A DNA stretch of 64,000 bases from an uncultured Lachnospiraceae bacterium (GCA_902783775.1 CACZSI010000020.1:1-64000), one strand, 5' to 3'; shown: positions 33,011-42,282, numbered from the stretch's first letter. Program-made: numbers and translations. Notes: generated by a model not told the origin, from the letters alone.

Positions 33011-36000
33011 TTATTTTACATTAACTTTAACCTTTTTATAATTGCCGTTTTGTGCGTAAACATAAATCTGACATTTTCCTTTTTTCAAACCTCTAATTAC
33101 GCCCTTCTTATCTACTGTAGCTATTGTTTCATTGTCTGACTCGAAAGAAACCTTTCTGTGATTTCTAATCTTAGTCTTCTTTGAGAATGCTACCTGTTTC
33201 ACTTTTAATTTAAACTTCTTGTTAACTTTAATCTTAACTTTTAGTTTTTTAATTTTAAGTTTCTTACAGTTTCCGTTCTTTCCACCCTTTGTTGCTGCAT
33301 GAACAATCTTAGAAATCTCAAGAACTTCACCCTTAGCATTTCTAGCTACAACTAAATACTTATAGTACTTACCTTTTTTAAGTTTAGCCTGCTTAAACTT
33401 ATTATTTTTAACTGCCGCAATCTTAACATACTTAGTCTTACACTTAGAACCGTAAACATAATATTCAGTAGCATTGCTCATCTTAGTCCATGATAAAGTA
33501 ATGCTCTTCTTATCTGTCTTCTTAGCTTTTAACTTAAGAACTCTAAATCTGGAATTAGGTAATTCATTATCATTATTTAAACTTAGAATATTCTTTTCAA
33601 GTTCTGCAATAGAAGCGTTCTTAGATGCAGCTACAGTTGTTGTCTCTGACTGCACTGAACTTGTAGCCTGCTGTGTTGTTTCATTTTCAATTGCTTTAAC
33701 TAACTTACTAACATAATCATAAGTAGCTGTTCCTGCAACATTGATTTCTGCTCTAACACCGTCAGATTCTACACCGTTTAGCACTGACTTAACTACAATA
33801 ACATTATTGCCGCTGTTTACATTTTCAATTTCATAATATCTACAAATTCCATTTTCAAGAACTAACTCATCGTTAACGTAAATATTATATCCACAACCGC
33901 TGTTGATTCGGTCATTATCCTGACCCCAAACCACACCGATTGTATTATCTCTAGTATTTTCAACTACTAATCCAATAACCTCTAATGGCTTATTAACCTG
34001 CTTAGTTGTTGGCGCTATAGTTGTTACCTGTTTAGTTGTTGGTGCAGCTGTTGTTATCTGTTTAGTTGTTGGCGCTGCTGTTGTAACCTGCTTTGTAGTT
34101 GGTGCAGCTGTTGTTACCTGTTTAGTTGTTGGTGCTGCTGTTGTTATCTGCTTAGTTGTTGGCGCAGCTGTTGTTACCTGTTTAGTTGTTGGCGCAGCTG
34201 TTGTTACCTGTTTAGTTGTTACAGCCTGAGTTGTGTAATACTCATACCATGGGTCTGTCATTACATCGCCATCATATTCAGTAGTTGGCGCAGCTGTTGT
34301 CACCTGTTTAGTAGTTGGCGCTGCTGTTGTAACCTGCTTAGTTGTTGGTGTAGCTGTTGTTACATTTCCGAATACACTACCTGTAACATCTACTGTAAGT
34401 GCAGTTATTTCTGAAAATCTTCCATCTACTACTGATTGAATTTTTACTTTAGCACTTGGTGCTGATACATTTTCAATTTCATAATAAGCGCAAGATACGT
34501 TACTTAGTTTTAATTCATCATTAACATATACATTATATTTATATCCTGCTTTTGCCATATCAGCTGTCTGACCCCAAACAATGCCGATAACATTATCTCT
34601 AGCACAGCTAGCTACTACACCAAATGGTGCAATGACTGTAGTATCTGCCTGAGTTGGCGCTACAGTTGTCACCTGCTTTGTTGTTGGCGCAGCTGTTGTA
34701 ACCTGCTTAGTTGTTGGCTGTGCTGTTATTACCTGCTTAGTTGTTGGTGCTACAGTTGTCACCTGCTTAGTTGTTGGCGCTACAGTTGTCACCTGCTTAG
34801 TTGTTGGCTGTGCTGTTGTCTGTGTCTGTCCTTTTGCAACCGCGATATTAGTAACATTACAAGCACCACCGTTTGCTTTAACTGTTAATTTATATGTTCC
34901 CTTAGCAGGAAGATCTAATACTACATTATGGTCAATAAAATTTTCCCAACCTGTGCTTCCCACTACTGCAATATTCTTTGATACATTTACTGCTGTACCA
35001 TCGCTCTTTTTAGATGATGCTGTTACATCGAATGACTTAGCATTCCACTGTGCATCTCCTGCTGCTAATTTTAATGTAACTGTATACTGACCTTTTTCGG
35101 CTACGTTAATGTAGTAGTCTAGGTATGAACCATCGTTTAATCCACCTGCGTAAGTTACATTGTTTGATGTAGTAAATGTAATTGAATCTGTCTTTGAAGC
35201 ATATGACTTAACATCAATTACACCTGGTACATTTGATACAGTAGCACTTGAGCCACCATTTCCAATTCCCACTTTAGAAACTGTCTTATTGTAAATAGCG
35301 TTTAATAGGCTTAAGTCTTTGTTAGTTGTATCCTGACTGATTTCCCAAATCATAATACCACCGGCATTTGTTGCTGCATATTCAGCTTTACTAGCCATTG
35401 TATTTACGCCATTGTAATAAACTGTCTGTCCGTTAATTGAAGTGCTATCCTTATATGCATTGTTAGGATCTGCATTTATAAGTTCTGAGTAAGCTCTCCA
35501 ACCGTTTCTCTCATAGAATGGTACACCGATTACTAATTTCTTAGCTGGTACCTTCATTGTAGTATTCCAATACTGGAATGATTCTGTAGCTAAACTATAT
35601 GGTGAGTGACCTGCTCCGCCGTCTCCATCGTATGCCATAATATTTACGAAATCTAAAAGATTTAGAACTTCGCTAGTAAATCCGGCACCGTTCTTAGCAG
35701 CCACCGCTACAGTTAAAATCATATTATTGTTAGTACATTTAGTACGTAATTTTTTCATAAAGTTTGTGTACTGGTTAAGAGATGAAGATGTAGGATATTC
35801 CCAATCAATATCTACTCCCTTAAATCCATAACTCTTAGCCTGACTTACAATACTCTCTGCTAATGATTCACACTTAGCGTCTGTGTTAGTATTTGACTCA
35901 AAAACTGGTGCACATAAACCGCCGTTAGAATGTGACCATCCTCCTACAGATAGTACTGGTACAACATTGTGAGCATTACATGCATTGACCATAGCTCTAA

Positions 36001-38002
36001 TATTTGACGCCTCACCTGAAAGTGATGTCATTGAACCATTTCCGCTTCCATCTGGAAGTCCGAATGCATAGTAGGCATGTGTTAATTTATCCCACTGAAC
36101 CGTTGATGTGATATCACCATACCAGTTAGGGTAGTATGCAACTACCTTATAATCATTGTTAAATCTAGTAGATGATGTGCTACTAGGAATATCAACACTT
36201 ACCTCATCAACTGGTTTTGTTGTGACCTGCTGTGTTGTAGCCTGCTGTGTTGGCTGTTCAGGCTGACCGTTTACTGATGGTATTGCTCTGGGATTTGTTG
36301 CTTCAAATGTGAATTTCTCCCATGTTCCAACAGATGCGCCGTAAGCATGAAGAATACCTGACTTAGCGTCATTGATATCTGCCTGAACATAGTAGTTATC
36401 TACATATGTTCTAAGTGCAAATGTTCCATCTGACTGCATCTCCACATAGAATTTTTCCCATGTTCCAATTTGATTACTTCTAGCAATGACAGGATTTTCC
36501 TTATCTGTATCATCGAAAACAGCACATAGGTATTTATTGTTAGCTCTAGATAAGAATGATACTGTGTTGTCAGTATTGTAAACTACCTTGAACTGCTCCC
36601 ACTCACCGTATGAATCTCTGTCAGCTGCTAAGTTTGACTGACCGTAATTATCAGCACAAACATACTTATTGTTGATATTTGCCTTCATTGCAAAATAACT
36701 ATTTGTATCAAGGGCTGAATCCGCCATAACTACAGTTCCTGGTAATTTGGCTTTCATATTGTTATATGTGATACCCTTGTCATTTACATTAGTTCCAATA
36801 TTTCCGCTACCCCAGATAGTTCTGATTTCGCTTTCAGAACTGCTAGCAGGTTTAACCTTAGGCTGGTTAGCGTACTCATGATAAATGCCCCAGCTACCCA
36901 TTCCTCTAGACTTATAAGCCCAGTTTGTGTAGTGCCATCCGGCATTATTCATTTTATTTAATGTATACTCCCATGCTCCCTGTGGATCGAAGCAGTTAAA
37001 CTCTCCGATATATGTAGGAACACCGTAATTAGCATTGTTTACACTATTAACTAAGTTATCAATAGCTGTCTTTTGACCATTAACTGAGTTTTCATTGTTA
37101 GCAGTGAAATCCCATGGATAATGATGATACTCATACATTACATTAGTCCATCCGTAATCTGATGGCTTAGGAAGATTTCCTGTTCCCCAACATGATTCCA
37201 TAATGATGATATGATCGCTGTCCACTGAACGAATTGCATTGTACATTTCATTATAAAAATCCCAATGTTTCTTTCCTGTACTTCCAGCTTTTTCTCCAGG
37301 CTCATTTAAAGTATCATAACCTGCTACTGCTGGATTTCCTTTATAGTGATTAGCCACCTTTTTCCAAAGCTCTAAAGTCTTCTGCTTAAGATTGTAATCA
37401 CTGAAGAATTTAACATCCTCAACCTTGTCAATAACCTCACCTGAGTGGTCCTGTCCATTCTGTGATCCAAAAGCTCCATGTAGATCAAGAATAACATACA
37501 TTCCACGCTGGCTAGCCTGATTAACAATCCAATCCATTCTGTTAAAAGCATCATCTCTAAAAACCCAATTGTTTCCAGATTTCTTATAAAGATTTAAGTA
37601 TGTAAACGGTACTCTAAGCACTGACATACCTAAGTCTTTACATCTTTCAAAATCGTCTACAGTAAAGTAATTACTCTCATAGTAATCCAATAATTCCAGG
37701 GCCTTATCCTGTCCAAATCTGTTAGTTAGGTTTTCTAAAATGGTCTTCTGGTCTCTGGCATCTGTCGAACTCATCCATGACTCCTGAACAAATAGGTTTC
37801 CAATGTTAGTACCTCTTAAATAAACATTATTTCCCTTACCATAATTGTTCTTTACATAAGTTCCGTTCACCTTTAAAAAGTCATTTTGAGTAAATCCTGT
37901 CGCTGCCTTAACCTCCTTTGTTTCTTTACGAATATTACCCGTAGCAATACTCGCCATTAAACACGTTCCGAGTGCTAATGATAAAAGTTTCTTTTTTAGC
38001 AT
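33011..38002 (-). CDS. Secreted bifunctional GH5-GH18 enzyme with fascin-like, CBM6 and repeat modules
   Basis: This 1663-residue exoenzyme has a signal peptide and, in order: a GH5 barrel (~35-410; acid/base in DTLNEPG near 232, nucleophile in YIGEFNCF near 332, outline like the exo-glucanase branch); a fascin-like beta-trefoil (~435-570); a GH18 chitinase barrel (~617-905, KGVDIDWEYP near 730); a CBM6-like domain (~920-1055); Thr-rich TTKQVTTAAP linkers; two copies of an ~85-residue module (~1120-1210 and ~1337-1427, each with VWGQ and two Cys); an FN3 domain (~1480-1570); and a lysine-rich Big2 domain (~1580-1663). The pairing suggests simultaneous attack on beta-glucan and chitin. The GH5 substrate is inferred. 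Confidence 0.9.
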   Translation of the reverse strand: MLKKKLLSLALGTCLMASIATGNIRKETKEVKAATGFTQNDFLKVNGTYVKNNYGKGNNVYLRGTNIGNLFVQESWMSSTDARDQKTILENLTNRFGQDKALELLDYYESNYFTVDDFERCKDLGMSVLRVPFTYLNLYKKSGNNWVFRDDAFNRMDWIVNQASQRGMYVILDLHGAFGSQNGQDHSGEVIDKVEDVKFFSDYNLKQKTLELWKKVANHYKGNPAVAGYDTLNEPGEKAGSTGKKHWDFYNEMYNAIRSVDSDHIIIMESCWGTGNLPKPSDYGWTNVMYEYHHYPWDFTANNENSVNGQKTAIDNLVNSVNNANYGVPTYIGEFNCFDPQGAWEYTLNKMNNAGWHYTNWAYKSRGMGSWGIYHEYANQPKVKPASSSESEIRTIWGSGNIGTNVNDKGITYNNMKAKLPGTVVMADSALDTNSYFAMKANINNKYVCADNYGQSNLAADRDSYGEWEQFKVVYNTDNTVSFLSRANNKYLCAVFDDTDKENPVIARSNQIGTWEKFYVEMQSDGTFALRTYVDNYYVQADINDAKSGILHAYGASVGTWEKFTFEATNPRAIPSVNGQPEQPTQQATTQQVTTKPVDEVSVDIPSSTSSTRFNNDYKVVAYYPNWYGDITSTVQWDKLTHAYYAFGLPDGSGNGSMTSLSGEASNIRAMVNACNAHNVVPVLSVGGWSHSNGGLCAPVFESNTNTDAKCESLAESIVSQAKSYGFKGVDIDWEYPTSSSLNQYTNFMKKLRTKCTNNNMILTVAVAAKNGAGFTSEVLNLLDFVNIMAYDGDGGAGHSPYSLATESFQYWNTTMKVPAKKLVIGVPFYERNGWRAYSELINADPNNAYKDSTSINGQTVYYNGVNTMASKAEYAATNAGGIMIWEISQDTTNKDLSLLNAIYNKTVSKVGIGNGGSSATVSNVPGVIDVKSYASKTDSITFTTSNNVTYAGGLNDGSYLDYYINVAEKGQYTVTLKLAAGDAQWNAKSFDVTASSKKSDGTAVNVSKNIAVVGSTGWENFIDHNVVLDLPAKGTYKLTVKANGGACNVTNIAVAKGQTQTTAQPTTKQVTTVAPTTKQVTTVAPTTKQVITAQPTTKQVTTAAPTTKQVTTVAPTQADTTVIAPFGVVASCARDNVIGIVWGQTADMAKAGYKYNVYVNDELKLSNVSCAYYEIENVSAPSAKVKIQSVVDGRFSEITALTVDVTGSVFGNVTTATPTTKQVTTAAPTTKQVTTAAPTTEYDGDVMTDPWYEYYTTQAVTTKQVTTAAPTTKQVTTAAPTTKQITTAAPTTKQVTTAAPTTKQVTTAAPTTKQITTAAPTTKQVTTIAPTTKQVNKPLEVIGLVVENTRDNTIGVVWGQDNDRINSGCGYNIYVNDELVLENGICRYYEIENVNSGNNVIVVKSVLNGVESDGVRAEINVAGTATYDYVSKLVKAIENETTQQATSSVQSETTTVAASKNASIAELEKNILSLNNDNELPNSRFRVLKLKAKKTDKKSITLSWTKMSNATEYYVYGSKCKTKYVKIAAVKNNKFKQAKLKKGKYYKYLVVARNAKGEVLEISKIVHAATKGGKNGNCKKLKIKKLKVKIKVNKKFKLKVKQVAFSKKTKIRNHRKVSFESDNETIATVDKKGVIRGLKKGKCQIYVYAQNGNYKKVKVNVK
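33995..34226 (-). repeat. 30-base minisatellite coding TTKQVTTAAP linker
   Basis: Near-identical 30-base units, each coding ten residues, occur about eight times in a row here. Shorter blocks of the same unit lie at about 34277-34365 and 34651-34818. Copy number could change by recombination while keeping the frame, altering linker length between modules. Confidence 0.85.
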
Positions 38003-38061
38003 AATACCTCCTCAAATGCGATGCCACTCGCTAGTATTTGCCAAAAATATACCCATACTTA

Positions 38062-38090
38062 ATTATAAAGATGGCGGCCTTTTTTATCTA
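38062..38090 (-). promoter_or_regulatory. Promoter of the GH5-GH18 gene
   Basis: TAGATA (38090-38085), 17 bases and TATAAT (38067-38062) on the minus strand lie 60 bases before the ATG, which has GAGGAGG as ribosome binding site. Confidence 0.6.
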
Positions 38091-38296
38091 CAAAATAAAA
38101 GTGTTTTTATCTCTAAAAACGATTTTCGGCATAATCGTTACAGAATCTGACTTGGTTTGTGCAATATGACGGACTTGAAACATTTTTTTCTTTCGGATTG
38201 TAGACTTTTTACAAGAAATTCATAAAAATATTTTTTATGAGAAATGACATAATTCATAGTAGTGTCTTTTTTTATTTTATGCTTTCCCTTTTATTT
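38091..38296. other. Intergenic region upstream of the GH5-GH18 gene
   Basis: No gene is visible. It contains a hairpin with T-run on the minus strand (AACGATT / AATCGTT, 38118-38139) that could act as a terminator or attenuator before the GH5-GH18 promoter. The rest is AT-rich. Confidence 0.4.
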
Positions 38297-38329
38297 AAAA
38301 AAGAAGCTGAGAAAACTCAACTTCTTTTT
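38297..38329 (-). terminator. Terminator closing the 38.3-41.6 kb block (copy 1 of a duplicated terminator)
   Basis: On the minus strand AGAAGTTGAG / CTCAGCTTCT (one G-U pair, TTTT loop) is followed by six T residues. The 33-base core is identical to the terminator at 41608-41640. Confidence 0.85.
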
Positions 38330-38336
38330 CTTATTT

Positions 38337-38625
38337 TTATTGCCAATTTTTTAATCCTGATTTGACCTTCAACTTATATTTCTTATATTTATTAAATTTC
38401 TTTCCTCCTTTTACATATTTTTTAAAAATCTTCTTATAACTTTTTTCTGTTCCTTTGCTATATTTAATCCCTTTACTTACTGTATAATCTCCATAAGCAT
38501 TATCAATATAGTATATTGGTTGCTTTTTAGGAACTTTATATATTTTATATTCATTATAATATGTTCCACCAGCACCATGCCAATGTCCCTTTACTATTAA
38601 TGCATGCCTTGATTTTTTTATTCAT
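38337..38625 (-). pseudogene. Frameshifted small gene with A7 tract near the start
   Basis: An ATG at 38625, preceded by GGAG at seven bases, opens a frame that ends after 23 codons. If the A7 run right after the start (T7 at 38613-38619 on the plus strand) is read as A6, the frame stays open for 95 residues to the TAA at 38337. The shifted product contains KGHWHGAGGTYYNEYKIYKV and a lysine/tyrosine-rich tail ending in LKNWQ. It is the last gene of the small-secreted-protein block, 18 bases after its neighbour and eight before the terminator. It could be a decayed gene, a slippage-controlled gene or a sequencing error. No family is recognised. Confidence 0.6.
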
Positions 38626-38643
38626 ATTACATCTCCGATCCCT

Positions 38644-39417
38644 CTATTTAACTCTAACTTTTATTACTAATTTTTTACTATTTTTACTATTAGTTATAAC
38701 TATTTTTGTTTTTCCTTTACGCTTTCCTTTTATATATAGTTTGACTTTATCACCCTTCCAATTTCCCCAGTTTGCGGATACACGATTTCTTTTTGTAATT
38801 TTATAATACACACTTCCAGTACTATACTTATATGTAACTGTAACGCTCTTCTTTTTTCCCTTTTTTATTACTATACTTTTCTTTGAAATTTTAAATTTCT
38901 TAGTTGTTTGTTTTTTTGCTGTTTTTTTTGGGCCATTCACTTTTGGAGCAGATATTGGGGCATTCTTATATAAAATAAATGCTCCTATATTATAATAATT
39001 TGAATTCCATGTATCTAATTCTAAATAGTATATTCCTTGTTTTAACTTACCAATATTAAAACTGATTTCATACATACCTGTACTATGATTATACTTACAA
39101 TCACCTTCATCAATGCCATATTCTCCAAACAAGCAGTCTCCATCATCATTATATAAATATATATTAAATGGCACCTCTAGTTTAATTATTGACATAGTCA
39201 TCGATAAATCTGTTGTTTCTGTAACATTGAAATAATACGGATTAATATAACCATCGTATGTCGCTCTTGAATACCCTACAGCCTCTCCTATTTTTATTAA
39301 TTCAGCTTCTTTAGCCCAGTATACACCTGCTTTTACCTCTTTACTATCTATAGCAGTATTCATTATTAGTACAAGTAATATAATCAAACTGACTATTTTT
39401 CTTAAAAATTTATTCAT
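38644..39417 (-). CDS. Secreted protein with PPC-like and Big2-like lysine-rich domains
   Basis: The ATG at 39417 has GAAGG eight bases upstream; the 257-residue product has a signal peptide (to about VKA-G near residue 31). Residues ~35-150 resemble a pre-peptidase C-terminal (PPC-like) beta domain, with a transient-looking pattern of YYFNVTETTDLSMTM, FNIYLYNDDGDCLFG and GIYYLELDT. A KKTAKKQTTKK linker leads to a basic Ig-like domain (KKKSVTVTYKYSTGSVYYKI). No catalytic residues are apparent. Codon and base composition are more AT-rich than flanking enzyme genes, in keeping with the block it belongs to. Confidence 0.65.
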   Translation of the reverse strand: MNKFLRKIVSLIILLVLIMNTAIDSKEVKAGVYWAKEAELIKIGEAVGYSRATYDGYINPYYFNVTETTDLSMTMSIIKLEVPFNIYLYNDDGDCLFGEYGIDEGDCKYNHSTGMYEISFNIGKLKQGIYYLELDTWNSNYYNIGAFILYKNAPISAPKVNGPKKTAKKQTTKKFKISKKSIVIKKGKKKSVTVTYKYSTGSVYYKITKRNRVSANWGNWKGDKVKLYIKGKRKGKTKIVITNSKNSKKLVIKVRVK

Positions 39418-39497
39418 ATTATTCACCTTCTTTTTTGCACAACTATTGATTTGCTTTTAATCACGCTCCGTAAAAATTTTATCCATTAAAGTATTTT

Positions 39498-39962
39498 CTA
39501 CTTTTTATAATAGTATCTAACCTTAACAACTTTTCCTTTTTTTACCACAAACTCTACAAAGCGTTTTGTATTTTTTACTTTTTCTATTTTTACAATTTCT
39601 TTTAATATTTTTCCTTTGGTTGATTTAATCCATTTTAAATTTTCTTTGTAATTCATTTTAAAATACTTACATTTAGAAGAAATACTAAAAGTTTTTTTAC
39701 CTATTTTTAAAACTTTACTTTTCCCTTTTTTATTTTCATATTCAATTGGACCATTCACATAAATTTTTTTCGCTTTAACTTTAATTTTTTTTATATATGC
39801 GTCATTCTTTTTATTTGGTTTAGTCTTTAAATATGCAAAATAACTTCCATCTTTGTTAATTGCCTTTGCATTAACTGCCTCGCTTGCTATTACCGTTAAA
39901 CAGGTCACTGCAAGCACCATTACAATTGTTACTGTCCTCTTTATTCCAATTATTTTTTTCAT
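39498..39962 (-). CDS. Small lysine-rich secreted protein, unknown
   Basis: The 154-residue protein has a signal peptide (IKRTVTIVMVLAVTCLTVIA, cleavage near VNA-K). The mature part is about one third lysine with alternating beta-type sequence (KKIYVNGPIEYENKKGKSKV). It ends in RYYYKK. I recognise no family. It lies between two other secreted-protein genes in the same direction, 20 bases after the DUF6273-like gene. Confidence 0.6.
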   Translation of the reverse strand: MKKIIGIKRTVTIVMVLAVTCLTVIASEAVNAKAINKDGSYFAYLKTKPNKKNDAYIKKIKVKAKKIYVNGPIEYENKKGKSKVLKIGKKTFSISSKCKYFKMNYKENLKWIKSTKGKILKEIVKIEKVKNTKRFVEFVVKKGKVVKVRYYYKK

Positions 39963-39982
39963 AATGTATTATTCCTTTCTAA

Positions 39983-41158
39983 TTATTTTGTTGTTATAGA
40001 CTTAGGTTTAGACCACTTTGATTGATATAATTTACCTCCAACCTTCTTATATGTCCTAATTCTTATAAAGTATTTCTTCTTACTCTTTAACTTCTTGATG
40101 GTTAAAGACGTTTTTGAAGCCTTTTTAACTGTTTTAGTTTTAACCTTCTTAAAAGTTTTCTTTAAGGAATATTGGATTTTGTACCCATTTACTCCCTCCA
40201 CTTTTTTCCATGTTACTTTTAAGGCCTTCTTTTTTGATTTAACATTTTTAATTGACGTAGACGATACAGTAATCCTATCTCCACTTGAATTCTTTGACAT
40301 TTTTTCTACTTGGCTTGAAGTGCTTTGTTTTATATTTGATTCCTGCTGGCTATTTTTATTTACTTTATGCTCTATATAATTATGAGATAAAGTTACCGGA
40401 TCAGCCTTTGTCCAATTCAAATTACTTAGATTAATTCTTATTGCAGGACGCACACCATAATACTCCCCAATTGTAAAGTAACTCCAGCGAGGGGCACTTT
40501 CATTTATTACACAAGGTAAATTATTAGCTCCCGGTGTTCTTAACCACCACGAATTATCTTCTCTTTCCCCCGCATAATTTGTCGCTTCTGAATATCTCGT
40601 TTCACTATAAAAAATATTGTCATCTGGATCATTTGAGACAAACCCATATGCTTTATTGTTTACCTCTTCCACTGAGAGATTGAATACCTTATCATATGTA
40701 CTATTTCCACCTTCTCCCACATAAGAATCATCTTTTACATAAGAATATTTATTCCAATTAAAGCCTTTGTTTTCTAAATAGGTATCTATAATACTATTTT
40801 TTTCATCACTCGAAAAAGCCATATTATAGAACTCCGTATTTAACCAATTTCTTAAACTGGAATTCTCCCATGTTACTTTCCCTAGATATTCATTTTTCAC
40901 TTCATATCTATCAAGTATCTTGTCAGAAAGCAGAAATGCCTCGCTCCCACTAATTGATAGAATTCTCCACTTAATTGGTTCTTTTAGTTTTGCATTTGAT
41001 TGATAATAATTTCCAAAATAAATGCATTCCCACGTTGATTTATTGTCAGCGGTTGATGGATTACTTAAGTTATTAATCACATCTCCCTTTACGTTAATTG
41101 AACCGCTTAAAGCCACCAATGAAACTATTAACAAAATCCTTTTAAGTACTTTTCTCAT
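39983..41158 (-). CDS. Secreted DUF6273-like protein with C-terminal FN3 domain
   Basis: The 391-residue protein has a signal peptide. Residues ~40-250 match the DUF6273 pattern: YFGNYYQS, PIKWRILSISGSEAFLLSDK, VTWENSSLRNWLNTEFYNMA, SWWLRTPG and GVRPAIRINL. These resemble domains found repeatedly in Lachnospiraceae surface proteins and related to formylglycine-enzyme-like folds, but no activity is known. A Ser-rich linker and a lysine-rich FN3 domain (KKALKVTWKKVEGVNGYKIQ, then RIRTYKKVGGKLYQSKWS) end the protein. It follows the Flg_new-type remnant and the block promoter. Confidence 0.72.
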   Translation of the reverse strand: MRKVLKRILLIVSLVALSGSINVKGDVINNLSNPSTADNKSTWECIYFGNYYQSNAKLKEPIKWRILSISGSEAFLLSDKILDRYEVKNEYLGKVTWENSSLRNWLNTEFYNMAFSSDEKNSIIDTYLENKGFNWNKYSYVKDDSYVGEGGNSTYDKVFNLSVEEVNNKAYGFVSNDPDDNIFYSETRYSEATNYAGEREDNSWWLRTPGANNLPCVINESAPRWSYFTIGEYYGVRPAIRINLSNLNWTKADPVTLSHNYIEHKVNKNSQQESNIKQSTSSQVEKMSKNSSGDRITVSSTSIKNVKSKKKALKVTWKKVEGVNGYKIQYSLKKTFKKVKTKTVKKASKTSLTIKKLKSKKKYFIRIRTYKKVGGKLYQSKWSKPKSITTK

Positions 41159-41176
41159 ATTACTTCCCTTTTCAAT

Positions 41177-41374
41177 TCAAACGACACTATTATTGTTATC
41201 TAAATAATTTTTAAAGTAATCTTTTCTTTTTGTGGTGTTATTAAAATTGTTTCCATCATTTCTAACCCATCCACAAAAAACATAACCTTTTCTAGTTGGA
41301 TTTTTTAATGTTATAACATCATCTCCTGCTACATAAGAAGTAGGATTATTATTATTATTATTTCCTCCTAACGT
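41177..41374 (-). pseudogene. Remnant of an InlB/Flg_new-repeat surface protein gene
   Basis: An open frame without any start codon codes NNNNNN, then YVAGDDVITLKNPTRKGYVF and CGW, the typical core of a Listeria-Bacteroides (Flg_new) repeat. It ends at TGA at 41177. Upstream in the same frame is a stop, so only the 3' end of a larger gene remains, although GGAGG and a strong promoter lie before it. It starts the block of small secreted genes. Confidence 0.6.
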
Positions 41375-41560
41375 TTTTTACAACTATTGATGTTATTTTA
41401 AGTTTTCCAAGTTATCAGCATTTATTCAATTAAAAATAGCTAATATACTCACCCTTAATATCACTACCGATGTAATATTTTTTCACACTAAAAGATGCAC
41501 TTCACCCTTATCACCTAACTATTCATCTATATTCAATTACCCGTCCACAATTATGATTTC

Positions 41561-41589
41561 ATTATACAACTATAGATATTTGCAGTCAA
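41561..41589 (-). promoter_or_regulatory. Strong promoter of the small secreted-protein block
   Basis: TTGACT (41589-41584), 17 bases and TATAAT (41566-41561) on the minus strand form a near-perfect promoter. The transcript would run through the remnant and the three secreted genes to the terminator at 38297. The ~180-base leader before the remnant holds no gene that I can see. Confidence 0.75.
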
Positions 41590-41606
41590 CTATAGTATGT
41601 TATTAT

Positions 41607-41640
41607 AAAAAAAGAAGCTGAGAAAACTCAACTTCTTTTT
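41607..41640 (-). terminator. Terminator of the DegV-phosphoglycerate mutase unit (copy 2)
   Basis: It has the same hairpin as 38297-38329 and lies 22 bases after the phosphoglycerate-mutase-family stop. Confidence 0.87.
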
Positions 41641-41662
41641 TCTTATTTACTTACCTATCACT

Positions 41663-42274
41663 TTAATAGTAAGTTTTTCCCTCTTCTAAAATTTCGACTT
41701 TATTCCCATCAACCTTCACTATTGTGACACCACAATTTTTACTTACTCCATCCCCCCAGAAATCTTTAAGTTCAGTCTCTCTTAAATTATAAAGAATAGC
41801 TTTAAGGGCGCAGCCATGGGTTGATATTAAAATAGTTTTATCTTCATAATCTTTATTGGCCATAATATCTTTAATAAAGTTACCGCATCTAGAAATTACA
41901 TCCTTAAAACTTTCACCGTTAGGCGGTGTATTATATTTTTCAGGTGCATCAAAAAAGTTAGGAAAATCTAGATCTGGAATATCATAGTCTATTCCGTGAC
42001 TACATAGTCCCTCATAATCGCCGAAGGAAATTTCCTTGATTCTTTCATCCACTTCTATTGGAATGTCCCTGTGACCCTTTATGATTTTTGCTGTAGTTAT
42101 TGCCCTGTTTAGCGGTGATGAAATTATTAAATCAAAATCAATATCGGCCATTCCCTTAGCAGTTTTTTCAGCTGCCTCTATTCCAAATTCGTTAAGTGGA
42201 ATATCTGTCTGCCCCTGCAATCTCTTTGCTTTATTATGATTAGTCTGTCCATGTCTGATTAAATATAATAACAT
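41663..42274 (-). CDS. Histidine phosphatase (phosphoglycerate mutase family)
   Basis: The 203-residue protein begins LLYLIRHGQTNHNKAKRLQG with the phospho-accepting His of the RHG motif. It has SSPLNRAITTAKII and ISTHGCALKAIL, with the second catalytic His. The family includes cofactor-dependent mutases and various phosphatases such as CobC; at this length a phosphatase is more likely than a glycolytic mutase. The substrate is unknown. It follows the DegV gene by eight bases. Confidence 0.85.
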   Translation of the reverse strand: MLLYLIRHGQTNHNKAKRLQGQTDIPLNEFGIEAAEKTAKGMADIDFDLIISSPLNRAITTAKIIKGHRDIPIEVDERIKEISFGDYEGLCSHGIDYDIPDLDFPNFFDAPEKYNTPPNGESFKDVISRCGNFIKDIMANKDYEDKTILISTHGCALKAILYNLRETELKDFWGDGVSKNCGVTIVKVDGNKVEILEEGKTYY

Positions 42275-42282
42275 AATAACTC

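Noticed and set aside
33995..34360. Tandem repeats considered as a CRISPR array
   Set aside because: The 30-base units are contiguous without spacers, keep the reading frame and code for a protein linker.
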